Notes under the pieces: generated by a model | Databases searched by the model: none | The model's input: only the letters and a program-made list of their open reading frames with translations | What the model was told of the DNA's origin: nothing | In this document: positions 41,597 through 49,174 of the stretch, in pieces | How the letters are laid out: each line of letters starts with the position of its first letter | How positions within the stretch are numbered: position 1 is the stretch's first letter | From: Niastella populi | GTDB lineage: Bacteria; Bacteroidota; Bacteroidia; Chitinophagales; Chitinophagaceae | Direction: 5' to 3' | Length of the DNA: 64,000 nt | Assembly: GCF_002078015.1 (NCBI RefSeq) | Contig: NZ_LWBP01000204.1 | Location: forward strand, 20,055 to 84,054 | Program-made: the position numbers and the translations under genes

Positions 41597-41800
41597 ATGC
41601 CATCCACCGTGGTAGCACATATGGATTATTACCCTGATTCGGCCACCCTGCGGATCACTTTCACCTCGGGTAAAAAATATGATTACCTGCAGGTTCCGGC
41701 GAAGATCTATGAGGCCATGAGAAAGGCTGCTTCCAAAGGTTCTTACCTGAACAGGTTCATAAAAGGACATTTTCCATTTAAAGAGGTGACTAAAGGCTAG
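41597..41800 (+). CDS. KTSC domain protein
   Basis: The 67-residue protein starts at ATG 41597 (an upstream extension of the same frame runs antisense into ligD and is not credible). The sequence VAHMDYYPDSATLRITFTSG, then KYDYLQVPAKIYEAM, and KGSYLNRFIKGHFPF match the KTSC domain, a small domain also found fused to lysyl-tRNA synthetase. Its biochemical role is unknown. It is divergent from ligD with only 57 bases between the starts, so the two share a promoter region. Confidence 0.8.
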   Translation: MPSTVVAHMDYYPDSATLRITFTSGKKYDYLQVPAKIYEAMRKAASKGSYLNRFIKGHFPFKEVTKG

Positions 41801-41961
41801 TGTGAAGAGGCCAGTGGCGAGTAGGAAGAAAAACAAAGGACCTTACCTGGTTTTTCTCCTCAATGAACTTTTGAAAGATATTTCCTGATGAGGTCTTCAT
41901 CGTATTCCGTTTTATGGTTCACAGGCTGCAGTGTCCTGCATTGAAAAGAGATAACACAGAA

Positions 41962-41992
41962 AACGCCGTATTTCTACGGCGTTATTTATTCA
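41962..41992. terminator. Hairpin terminator, mainly for the minus-strand small gene
   Basis: AACGCCGTA (41962-41970) pairs perfectly with TACGGCGTT (41975-41983) around a 4-nt loop. T-rich tails are present on both sides. It lies 19 bases past the stop of the 56-residue minus-strand gene. Confidence 0.8.
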
Positions 41993-42001
41993 GTAAAACC
42001 T

Positions 42002-42172
42002 TTATTTCCGCTCAGTATATACACATGCTGCCAGTAATGGCACGGTGACCCACAAAATGTAATACCATTTGGGATCGGCTACCATACCTTTTTCCAGTGC
42101 AATGGCGCTGATCAGTACCAGCATTACGGCAAAAGACATACCTGCAGAAACATGTTCCTGTTTCCGGTACAT
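42002..42172 (-). CDS. Small membrane protein, 56 residues
   Basis: The product begins MYRKQEHVSAGMSF and ends AACVYTERK. Two hydrophobic segments (about 11-26 and 36-52) flank EKGMVADPK, predicting a two-helix membrane hairpin with a basic start. It matches no named family I know. Its position directly ahead of a strong hairpin terminator on the same strand, and the membrane pattern, make it more likely real than chance. Confidence 0.55.
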   Translation of the reverse strand: MYRKQEHVSAGMSFAVMLVLISAIALEKGMVADPKWYYILWVTVPLLAACVYTERK

Positions 42173-42211
42173 GGCTTAATTTTTACAGGTGAACTATTAT
42201 GGCTTCAACAG

Positions 42212-42266
42212 ATAGCTAGTGGCGAGTGGGCGGATATCCCCATTTCTGCTGGCCACTAGCAGCTAT
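42212..42266. repeat. Imperfect inverted repeat
   Basis: ATAGCTAGTGGC (42212-42223) is complementary to GCCACTAGCAGCTAT (42252-42266) with a 3-base bulge. The phrase AGTGGCGAGTGGG also resembles bases near 41812, so this is another piece of intergenic repeat sequence. Confidence 0.45.
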
Positions 42267-42495
42267 ATTAAAGTCTTTAAAATTGGAGAAGTAATACAGG
42301 CACGGACAAAATGGTACAAATTCGGGGAATGACCAGGTTACATCATTGCTTATGTCAAGTATGAGGTACCTGACGAAGCGCGTGATATAATTATGTATTG
42401 TTGAACCTGTCATGTAACCAATTTACAAAAATAACGCTGTTGGCGGAAGTGTGATTGTTTAATACTTCGTTAAAACTCCTTATCACTTTTTTAAT

Positions 42496-42525
42496 CTGTA
42501 CCGCACATATATTGAATTAAATTTG
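42496..42525 (+). promoter_or_regulatory. Promoter of terC-like gene
   Basis: The -7 box TAAATTTG (42518-42525) matches the Bacteroidota consensus. At exactly 19 bases upstream stands CTG (42496-42498) in place of TTG. Transcription should start near 42531, about 15 bases before the ATG. Confidence 0.5.
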
Positions 42526-42545
42526 AGACAATTGAACAAGTCATT

Positions 42546-43313
42546 ATGGAATTAGTAGTTGCATTGCTCACGCTTATTTTACTGGAAGTAGTACTGGGAA
42601 TTGATAATATCATCTTTATTTCTATAGTTACGGCAAGGCTGCCGGTTCAACAGCAAAAGAAAGGCAGAAGGCTGGGATTGATACTGGCCATGGTAATGCG
42701 CTTATTATTATTGGCCGCCATTAGCTGGGTACTGAAGCTGCAAGGCGATCTTTTCAGGATATTTAATAATGGCATTTCAACAAAAGACCTCATTCTCATT
42801 GCCGGCGGATTGTTCCTGTTATATAAAAGCGCCTCCGAGATCTATCATAAAATGGAAGGTGAAACGGGTGATAAGTCGAAAGAAATAAAAGTGACAAGCT
42901 TTAGCAGCGCCATTGGCCAGATACTGGTGCTCGACCTGGTGTTTTCGGTGGATAGCATAATTACCGCCATTGGTATGGTTGATGAACCCTGGGTAATGTA
43001 TGTGGCGGTGATCGTGAGCGTGGGCATTATGTTGTTTGCTGCAGAACCGGTCAGCAAATTCGTCAATAATCATCCGGCCTTTAAAATGCTTGCATTGAGC
43101 TTTTTGTTACTTATCGGGTTTTCGTTGATCGGTGAAGGCCTTGGTTTGCATATACCAAAAGGATATATTTATTTCTCGATGGCCTTTGCATTGCTGGTCG
43201 ATATTTTCCAGATGAGAATGAACAGGCAGAAGAAAACCGAAAAAGTGGAAACACGCGAGCACTACTTTCCCGGTGAGGCTGAAAAAGTGAAGGGGGTGTT
43301 TAATAATGAATAG
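42546..43313 (+). CDS. TerC-family integral membrane protein
   Basis: The 255-residue protein has about seven transmembrane helices. LLEVVLGIDNIIFISIV (about 12-28) and LDLVFSVDSIITAIGM (about 128-143) are the twin acidic motifs of the TerC/Alx/YkoY family, linked to manganese or other metal efflux and to metalation of exported enzymes. The tail (from about 228) is charged and cytoplasmic. It has its own promoter. It is not part of a tellurite (ter) cluster here. Confidence 0.9.
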   Translation: MELVVALLTLILLEVVLGIDNIIFISIVTARLPVQQQKKGRRLGLILAMVMRLLLLAAISWVLKLQGDLFRIFNNGISTKDLILIAGGLFLLYKSASEIYHKMEGETGDKSKEIKVTSFSSAIGQILVLDLVFSVDSIITAIGMVDEPWVMYVAVIVSVGIMLFAAEPVSKFVNNHPAFKMLALSFLLLIGFSLIGEGLGLHIPKGYIYFSMAFALLVDIFQMRMNRQKKTEKVETREHYFPGEAEKVKGVFNNE

Positions 43314-43381
43314 GCTTAAATCTAAAAAGTTTCGTTAATGAATTAAACCCTTACACGCTTTTTAATGACGGCATATTAGGT

Positions 43382-43389
43382 TAAATTTG
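43382..43389 (+). promoter_or_regulatory. -7 element TAAATTTG ahead of 43394 gene
   Basis: A perfect -7 box, with TTT rather than TTG at the -33 position. The predicted transcription start (~43395) coincides with the GTG start codon, so the mRNA would be leaderless or translation would begin later. Confidence 0.4.
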
Positions 43390-43393
43390 CCGC

Positions 43394-43738
43394 GTGAGAT
43401 ACTTCTATATATTATCTATATTATTACTTCAATTTGCCGGGGGCTTTGCTGCGGATGCAAAAGCGCCAATGCCGGTTAAGGAAGTGTTTCACAATAAAAC
43501 TGCCAGTCTTTCTTCTAATGATCTTTTGTCCCATCAGGCAGCAAAGGTGGTACGGTCAATACAATTCAGCTGTATTGCTTTTAACGCGCATCACCGCGAT
43601 ATCGAAGGGCTTGTTGCTTCGGGATGTATGAGCAATTATATCGCCGGTGACCTGCGCAAGCGCAATAATGTTTTTCCTGTTGCATATTTCACTCCGCTTA
43701 GGCGATTGCTTTTATTTCCCAAACACTATTTCTGGTAA
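43394..43738 (+). CDS. Hypothetical exported protein
   Basis: The 114-residue product from a GTG start has a signal-peptide-like N-terminus (MRYFYILSILLLQFAGGFAA). The mature part is small and basic, ending LLLFPKHYFW, with two Cys residues. No family is recognised. The start is uncertain: the GTG lies almost on the predicted transcription start, and the first ATG (43469) would remove the signal peptide. Weak hairpins follow the stop codon. Confidence 0.5.
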   Translation: MRYFYILSILLLQFAGGFAADAKAPMPVKEVFHNKTASLSSNDLLSHQAAKVVRSIQFSCIAFNAHHRDIEGLVASGCMSNYIAGDLRKRNNVFPVAYFTPLRRLLLFPKHYFW

Positions 43739-43768
43739 TACCTGTTCAATTTACTGAACGGAAATTGT

Positions 43769-43791
43769 TTAATGACCATACAGGTCATTAA
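43769..43791. promoter_or_regulatory. Perfect inverted repeat, possible operator
   Basis: TTAATGACC and GGTCATTAA are perfect 9-bp arms with a 5-nt spacer. No T run follows, so an operator is as likely as a terminator. It stands 30 bases before the 48-codon ORF. Confidence 0.45.
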
Positions 43792-43820
43792 CGTAATGGT
43801 ATTATTTAAACTCTATCAAT

Positions 43821-43967
43821 ATGTCAGATATAGTAATAGCGCTATTACTTTTAGGTGCCTATAGCAATCGTTATTTTTATACTCAATACTGCCATACTGT
43901 GCTGCAGGCAAATGATAATTTGTTCATTGTGGGCGATCCGATAAAAATAAAAGAAATGCTTTTATAA
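43821..43967 (+). CDS. Small ORF, 48 residues, unknown
   Basis: The product begins MSDIVIALLLLGAYSNRYFY and ends DPIKIKEMLL. One hydrophobic segment at residues 4-13 could span or touch the membrane. No family is recognised. An upstream 23-bp palindrome and a downstream terminator (44006) frame it as a possible transcription unit, which is the main reason to list it. Confidence 0.35.
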   Translation: MSDIVIALLLLGAYSNRYFYTQYCHTVLQANDNLFIVGDPIKIKEMLL

Positions 43968-44005
43968 TATTGATTTAGGTTGTTTGTCGTAGTGTTTTAT
44001 AATTC

Positions 44006-44043
44006 GGTGGGTCCGCTTCATTAGGGCTCACCTTTTACTTTTA
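44006..44043 (+). terminator. Rho-independent terminator
   Basis: GGTGGGTCC (44006-44014) pairs with GGGCTCACC (44024-44032), including two G-U pairs, and is followed by TTTTACTTTT. It stops transcription before the Crp-like gene. Confidence 0.7.
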
Positions 44044-44086
44044 TGAATGGGCAAATAGTTGCAAATTTGATACATAATTGTTTTCC

Positions 44087-44659
44087 ATGCAGGCAAAGGA
44101 GATCTTAAAGGCACATATTGCGAAAACCGCAACGCTTACAGCTGACGAATTTGAATATTTCTTTTCCTGTTTTAAACTGCAGTCATACAAAAAAGGCCAG
44201 GCCGTTATTTCTGAAGGCGACCGGGTACAGCATGAATACTTTGTGCTGGATGGCATACTCAAAACGTTTTATATAAATGATGATATGAAAATGTTCATCC
44301 TGCAGTTTGCCATGCCTACCTGGTGGGCTTCCGATTACAATGCATTGTACACTGGCAGTAAGGCCACCGTAAGTGTGGATTGCATTACGAAAGCCGAAGT
44401 GCTTTGCCTGGCAGGTGCCGACCGCGAAAAGTTGTGCAGCGAGATCCACCAGGTAGAACATTTTTTTCGCTGGCGCACCAACCGAGGGTATGTGGCCGCA
44501 CATAAGCGGTTGTTGTCGCTGATGAACAGCGACGCCAAACACCGGTACGAGGAACTGATGGCGCAATACCCTGAATTATTCAGCCAGGTGCCCAAACACC
44601 TGATAGCAGCCTACCTCGGCGTAAGCCGGGAAACCCTGAGCCGGTTGTATAACCCGTAA
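44087..44659 (+). CDS. Crp/Fnr-family transcriptional regulator
   Basis: The 190-residue protein is counted from ATG 44087; a TTG three codons upstream is less likely. The N-terminal beta-barrel (about 25-115) is a cyclic-nucleotide-binding-like fold with VISEGDRVQHEYFVLDGILK. The C-terminal winged helix has HLIAAYLGVSRETLSRL as the recognition helix. There are no Fnr-type cysteines for an iron-sulfur cluster and the usual cAMP-binding RxA-like motif is not clear, so the signal is unknown. A 16-bp CRP-like palindrome begins 3 bases after its stop codon, in front of the oxygenase gene. Confidence 0.9.
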   Translation: MQAKEILKAHIAKTATLTADEFEYFFSCFKLQSYKKGQAVISEGDRVQHEYFVLDGILKTFYINDDMKMFILQFAMPTWWASDYNALYTGSKATVSVDCITKAEVLCLAGADREKLCSEIHQVEHFFRWRTNRGYVAAHKRLLSLMNSDAKHRYEELMAQYPELFSQVPKHLIAAYLGVSRETLSRLYNP

Positions 44660-44661
44660 AA

Positions 44662-44677
44662 TGTGATGTACATCACG
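44662..44677. promoter_or_regulatory. CRP/FNR-type operator palindrome
   Basis: TGTGATGTACATCACG contains the perfect 14-bp palindrome GTGATGTACATCAC and matches the CRP consensus TGTGA-N6-TCACA at all but the last base. It lies 60 bases before the nitronate-monooxygenase-like start codon and directly after the Crp/Fnr gene, an ideal place for regulation of the oxygenase. Confidence 0.55.
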
Positions 44678-44736
44678 CAATCGTCCGGTGGTTTCAGTTC
44701 ATCTTTGTATTGTCAATAAAACATACACAAAATGTT

Positions 44737-45810
44737 ATGTGGTATAAAACAAAAGTAACTGACATGCTGGGTATCGATTACCCGATCCTACAGGGGCCTT
44801 TCGGCGGCGGTCTTTCTTCGGTAGAGTTGGTGGCAACCGTTTCAAATGCGGGTGGACTGGGTGGTTATGGCGCTTATACTTTAAGTCCGCAGGAGATGGT
44901 TGACTTAAATACAAAGATCAAAAACGCCACCGGTAAACCGTATAATCTCAACCTGTGGGTATCTGATCATGATACCCATAATGGAACAGTGACCGATGAT
45001 CAGTATGAGCAGGCGGCAAAATTGTTCAAACCATACTTTGACGAAGCCGGTATTCCCCTGCCCGGTAAACCGGCGCCCTTTCAATCGCGGTTCGGGAACC
45101 AGTTGCAGGTGATCTTTGATATAAAGCCCAAAGTATTCAGCTTTATGTTTGGGGTTTTACCGGCAGATGTACTGGAAAGGCTTCACCGGCAGGGTATCAA
45201 AACGGTTGGGGCGGCCACTACACTCGATGAAGCGATCGCACTCGAAAATACCGGTGTTGACCTGATCATTGCCTCTGGGTTTGAAGCAGGCGGTCACCGG
45301 CCTTCGTTCCTGTCGCCGGCCGAACAATCGCTTACCGGCACCTTTGTGTTGCTGCAATTGATAAAAGAAAAGGTAAAAACACCGGTTATTGCTGCGGGTG
45401 GTATTGCCAATGGCCGGGGCATTGCCGGGGCGTTAACCCTGGGGGCGGATGCAGTGCAGGTAGGTACCGCCTTTCTCGCCACCGATGAATCGGGTGCATT
45501 GCCCGAACACAAACAGATGTTATTCTCCGGGGCCGCAAAATATACTTCACTAACGCGCGCCTATACCGGCAGGCTGGGCCGCGGTATCACCAGCAGGTTG
45601 ATGAAAGAATTGATTGAAAAAGAAAAACAATTCCTGCCATTCCCTTTGCAAACCACCTTTATGTCATCACTGCGAAAAGCAGCCATAGCGCAGGAGAAGT
45701 GGGATCTGATCCTTTTCTGGGGCGGACAAATATCACCCCTGCTTAAACATAAAAAAGCAGCGACGCTGATGCAGTCGCTGATAGAAGAAACAACGGCTAT
45801 AATGAAATAA
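44737..45810 (+). CDS. Nitronate monooxygenase-like FMN oxidoreductase
   Basis: The 357-residue TIM-barrel flavoenzyme is read from ATG 44737; a TTG upstream is less likely. It has DYPILQGPFGGGLSS near the start, IIASGFEAGGHRPSF with the conserved histidine H187, and PVIAAGGIANGRGIAGALTLGADAVQVGT, the FMN-phosphate loop of 2-nitropropane dioxygenase/nitronate monooxygenase enzymes. It detoxifies propionate-3-nitronate or related nitroalkanes with FMN and oxygen, or acts as an enoyl-reductase-like enzyme; the sequence does not decide. Probably controlled by the palindrome at 44662. Confidence 0.87.
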   Translation: MWYKTKVTDMLGIDYPILQGPFGGGLSSVELVATVSNAGGLGGYGAYTLSPQEMVDLNTKIKNATGKPYNLNLWVSDHDTHNGTVTDDQYEQAAKLFKPYFDEAGIPLPGKPAPFQSRFGNQLQVIFDIKPKVFSFMFGVLPADVLERLHRQGIKTVGAATTLDEAIALENTGVDLIIASGFEAGGHRPSFLSPAEQSLTGTFVLLQLIKEKVKTPVIAAGGIANGRGIAGALTLGADAVQVGTAFLATDESGALPEHKQMLFSGAAKYTSLTRAYTGRLGRGITSRLMKELIEKEKQFLPFPLQTTFMSSLRKAAIAQEKWDLILFWGGQISPLLKHKKAATLMQSLIEETTAIMK

Positions 45811-45814
45811 GCAG

Positions 45815-45860
45815 GTCACGGTTTCCCTGCCGGGCAGGTGAACCGTGACACATCTTTTTT
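45815..45860. terminator. Bidirectional terminator
   Basis: GTCACGGTT (45815-45823) pairs with AACCGTGAC (45841-45849), with a nested CCTGCC/GGCAGG stem in the loop. A run of T follows on the plus strand, overlapping the end of the convergent hydrolase gene. Confidence 0.75.
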
Positions 45861-46860
45861 AGAGAGCTCCTACATCTATGATCGCTTTGGCAAACGCTTC
45901 CGGCGCTTCCTGAGGCAGGTTGTGGCCAATACCGCCGGTGAGCAACCGGTGTTCGTATTTACTGGTGAATTTTGATGCATAGTTTTTAGGATCGGGGTGG
46001 GGTGCGCCATTGGCATCGCCTTCCATGGTGATAGTGGGAACTGAAATGTTGGGCAACGTCGCCAGATTCTTCTCTAATACATCATACTTTGCTTCCCCTT
46101 TTTCCATACCGAGCCTCCAGCGATAGTTGTGGATCACAATAGCAACATGATCGGGATTGTCGAGGGCTGCTGCACTACGGTTAAACGCAGCATCGTCGAA
46201 TTTCCATTTTGGCGATGCGAGCTGCCAGATGAGTTTTGAAAAATCGTGTGTGTATTTGGTATAGCCCGCTTTACCCCGTTCGGTAGCAAAATAGAACTGG
46301 TACCACCATTGCAATTCGGCTGAAGGCGGTAAAGGATTCTTGCCTGCCACTTGATTGCCGATCAGGTAACCGCTCACCGAAACCAGGGCTTTCACTCTTT
46401 CGGGCCAAAGGGCCGCCATAATATCTGCGGTGCGTGCGCCCCAGTCGAACCCCGCGACTGTTGCTTTATCAATTTTCAGTGCATCCATCAGGGCGATCAT
46501 ATCAGCGGCAAGGGCAGAAGGTTGTCCATTCCGTGGGGTATTGTTCGATAAAAAACGCGTAGAACCATAACCGCGGAGGTAGGGAACAATTACGCGGTAA
46601 CCTTTGGCGATAAGGATGGGCGTTACATCAATGAAGCTGTAAATATCGTAGGGCCAGCCATGAAGCAGGATCACTACCGGTCCGTTTGCCGGGCCTTCTT
46701 CGGCATAACCAATGTTCAATACGCCGGCGTTTATTTGTTTAATGGCGAATGACCGCTGAGATCTTTGATCATTCCCGGCAGGTGCCTGTGCAAAGGATAC
46801 ATTTCCTGCGAACATGCTGCTTACAACCAGGGCCGTAATAATATTGTTGTTCATTCTCAT
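45859..46860 (-). CDS. Exported alpha/beta hydrolase, epoxide-hydrolase-like
   Basis: The 333-residue protein has an N-terminal signal peptide (MRMNNNIITALVVSSMFAGN... ending SFAQ). The fold has HGWP (67-70, oxyanion region), the nucleophile elbow GFDWGAR with aspartate D139, and C-terminal histidine H313 in GIGHNLPQEAP. An Asp nucleophile points to epoxide hydrolase or haloalkane dehalogenase relatives rather than serine esterases. The cap domain begins around 160 (PLPPSAELQWWYQFYF). Periplasmic location is predicted. Substrate unknown. Confidence 0.88.
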   Translation of the reverse strand: MRMNNNIITALVVSSMFAGNVSFAQAPAGNDQRSQRSFAIKQINAGVLNIGYAEEGPANGPVVILLHGWPYDIYSFIDVTPILIAKGYRVIVPYLRGYGSTRFLSNNTPRNGQPSALAADMIALMDALKIDKATVAGFDWGARTADIMAALWPERVKALVSVSGYLIGNQVAGKNPLPPSAELQWWYQFYFATERGKAGYTKYTHDFSKLIWQLASPKWKFDDAAFNRSAAALDNPDHVAIVIHNYRWRLGMEKGEAKYDVLEKNLATLPNISVPTITMEGDANGAPHPDPKNYASKFTSKYEHRLLTGGIGHNLPQEAPEAFAKAIIDVGAL

Positions 46861-47221
46861 AGTTTATTTTTTGCTGTTGAGAATGTGAAGGTATTACGAC
46901 GCGAAGGTGGGGTAAAGCATTTAGGCGCTACCTGGGCAAGGTTGAGGGTGAAATGGGCAATGGGCGGGGTGAAGGTAGTTATTGAGACAAAAAAATGATT
47001 GCTGTTATAAGGCCGTTCTTTTTATTAATGATTATAGCTTTGCCCGCGCTCCCGCCAAATAAAAATGTACACCGAAAATAATTATTAAAAGTAGAAAATT
47101 TGACCTGGTATCCGGTTTTAATGCATTGCATTTTATTAAGTTGATCCTGTTAAGCTATGAACCATCAATTTCCCGTTGTACCTTTATACGCCAATCCCAT
47201 CTTTCACCCTAATTTAAGCAT
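46861..47221. other. Intergenic region between divergent hydrolase and desaturase genes
   Basis: These 361 bases should contain both promoters. A partial -7 box TACCTTTA at 47179-47186 could serve the desaturase. No ORF or strong hairpin was found. Confidence 0.35.
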
Positions 47222-48004
47222 ATGACCCACCAGGAAATTCTTCGCAAAGTAGAATGGAAAGACCTCAGGAGCTTAAGCGTTAAAGAAATGCTTATCGAGA
47301 ACAACCTCACCATTCCATGGTTTGTGATCTCGCTTACACTTGCTTATTTTGGATATTATATTTTTGCCCTTCCGTTCTCCGCTTTTTTCTTTTTGACCGG
47401 TCTCAGGCAGGTGCATAACGGTTTTCACAATTCGCTGGGTACAAATAAATTCCTGACCTGGCTTTCGTTGTACACCAACAGCGTATTGATGATGGTTGCT
47501 ATTCATGCTGTGAAGTTCAATCATATCAGGCATCATAAATATTGCCTGTCTGAGGAGGATTATGAAGGAAAATCAGCAGGTATGAGCTGGTACGGCGCCA
47601 TCTTGTACGGACCAGTGCACATGTTCCTTATTCATAAAGTAACCCTTCAATTGGGAAATAAGAATTATAAAAAGAACGTGATCATCGAGCTTGTTTCCAT
47701 CGCCCTGTTTGCCGCCATCGTTTTTTATTTCAATGTTCATTTTCTGATCTATCATATAATCGTTATGATCATCGGTGAGTTCATGATGGCGTTTTTTGCG
47801 GTTTGGACGGTTCACCACGATACACATGAAAGCCCTGAGTTTGCCAGAACCCAACGTTCCGGATGGAAGAATAAGATCACTTTCAGTATGTTCTACCACC
47901 TGGAGCATCATTTGTTCCCGGCCGTGCCCACTATTAAACTGCCAGAGCTGGCAAAACGCATCGATGAAGTGATTCCGGAGATAGAGAAGAAGAGTACATT
48001 CTGA
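47222..48004 (+). CDS. Membrane fatty-acid desaturase/hydroxylase family protein
   Basis: The 260-residue protein has four to six hydrophobic segments and three His clusters for a di-iron centre: H65-x3-H69 (HNGFH), H101-xx-HH (HIRHH) and H226-xx-HH (HLEHH); HHDTHE near 197 adds further ligands. This matches the fatty-acid desaturase superfamily (beta-carotene hydroxylases and ketolases are relatives). It introduces a double bond or hydroxyl group into a lipid in the inner membrane. No ferredoxin or reductase gene is adjacent. Confidence 0.87.
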   Translation: MTHQEILRKVEWKDLRSLSVKEMLIENNLTIPWFVISLTLAYFGYYIFALPFSAFFFLTGLRQVHNGFHNSLGTNKFLTWLSLYTNSVLMMVAIHAVKFNHIRHHKYCLSEEDYEGKSAGMSWYGAILYGPVHMFLIHKVTLQLGNKNYKKNVIIELVSIALFAAIVFYFNVHFLIYHIIVMIIGEFMMAFFAVWTVHHDTHESPEFARTQRSGWKNKITFSMFYHLEHHLFPAVPTIKLPELAKRIDEVIPEIEKKSTF

Positions 48005-48112
48005 AATATTAAAGTTTATAATTGTTGTGTAATTATGCCATAGCGCCATCAGAAGCCTTACCAGCCGTCAAAATGAAAGTTGGTGAAATGGTTTTTTTGC
48101 TAAATTGTCGCC

Positions 48113-48628
48113 ATGAACGACATGATAATGGGAGTGGTTGACCGTGCGGTACAGGATGCAATGGAGATGCGGCAAAAAGGGATGCCGCAAAACAAAATAC
48201 TTGCCGGTCTGGTAGCAGCTGCTGAAAATTTAGCAGGAGGGGGCGCCGTTTCCTCCATCCTGCTGCTCGATAAGGACGGGTTACTCCGCAATGGCGCTTC
48301 TCCGCAATTACCTCACGATTACCTCAATGCAATAGACGGATTGAAACCGCACCCAAGCGTGGGCACCTGTGCCGCCGCCGCGGCAACGGGGAGTATGGTG
48401 GTTACGTTAGATTTTATGGCAGATGATAAATGGGCCGAATTGCGCCATCTTCCTACCGCGCTGGGTTTTACCGGCGCCTGGAGTATGCCTATAAAAGATG
48501 CTGAAGGAAAAGTGCTGGGCACCTTTGGTACCTACTTCAGAACAAAGCGCGAGCCTTCGCCTGCCGAAATAACGGCTATAAAGCTGCTGGCAGAAACGGC
48601 TGCAAGGATTGTGTGCCGAGGTTACTGA
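48113..48628 (+). CDS. GAF-domain protein
   Basis: The 171-residue protein is one GAF domain: a leading helix (MIMGVVDRAVQDAMEMRQ), strand VSSILLLDKDG, LRNGASPQLPHDYLNAID, the GTCAAAAATGSMVVTLD loop, and FTGAWSMPIKDAEGKVLGTFGTYF. Free GAF domains bind small ligands, or reduce methionine sulfoxide when Cys motifs are present; here one Cys is in the loop. Its end overlaps the convergent HxlR gene by 7 bases. An alternative start is ATG 48122. Confidence 0.88.
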   Translation: MNDMIMGVVDRAVQDAMEMRQKGMPQNKILAGLVAAAENLAGGGAVSSILLLDKDGLLRNGASPQLPHDYLNAIDGLKPHPSVGTCAAAAATGSMVVTLDFMADDKWAELRHLPTALGFTGAWSMPIKDAEGKVLGTFGTYFRTKREPSPAEITAIKLLAETAARIVCRGY

Positions 48629-49035
48629 CATATGGTGCTTGCCGCGTTCCATTTTATTTTGCCGGCGGATAACACTTCATTATTGTCGCTATTGGCGTCG
48701 ATCTTCTTTACCAGCTCCTTGTTTTTAAGCCCCCATGCATTCAACTGCGCCAGAAGAGGAACTATGCTTTCTCCCAGCGGCGTCAGCGAATACTCCACAC
48801 ATAAAGGAAAACCCTGATGGATCTTTTTTGAAACAACCCCATAAGTTACCAGTTCACTCAACTGCATATCGATAACGCGGGCGCTGGTAGTAGTGATCTC
48901 GCGGTGCAGTTCGCTGGGCCGTTTGGCGCCGCGGCTGATGGCATCGATGATACAGGGTTTCCATTTGGCCCCAAATACCTTCATGGCCACTATGATGCCG
49001 CAATCCAGGTCTTCTTTTATTTTTCTTTCATACAT
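48622..49035 (-). CDS. HxlR-family transcriptional regulator
   Basis: The 137-residue winged-helix protein is typical of HxlR/YodB: an N-terminal Cys (C12) in DLDCGIIVAMKVFGAKWKP, the recognition region ELHREITTTSARVIDMQLSEL and the wing EYSLTPLGESIVPLL. Members sense quinones, aldehydes or disulfide stress through the N-terminal Cys. It is transcribed away from the DUF2306 membrane gene, with an inverted repeat between them that is a likely operator. Confidence 0.92.
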   Translation of the reverse strand: MYERKIKEDLDCGIIVAMKVFGAKWKPCIIDAISRGAKRPSELHREITTTSARVIDMQLSELVTYGVVSKKIHQGFPLCVEYSLTPLGESIVPLLAQLNAWGLKNKELVKKIDANSDNNEVLSAGKIKWNAASTICQ

Positions 49036-49080
49036 AATGGTAAAAATAACTTTTTCCCCGGGGTTTTTGTTTGCAGCCGA

Positions 49081-49100
49081 TACCGAAAAATTATTCGGTA
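49081..49100. promoter_or_regulatory. Inverted repeat, likely HxlR operator
   Basis: TACCGAAAAATTATTCGGTA has perfect 7-bp arms TACCGAA/TTCGGTA with a 6-base A/T spacer and stands 45 bases before the HxlR start and 75 before the DUF2306 start. A third half-site TTCGGTT is at 49113-49119. Confidence 0.55.
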
Positions 49101-49174
49101 CCTGAAAATCAATTCGGTTATTTTATAGCTGCCGCCCACGTCCGAATTTGCAGGCAATTATTCACCATTTCAAG

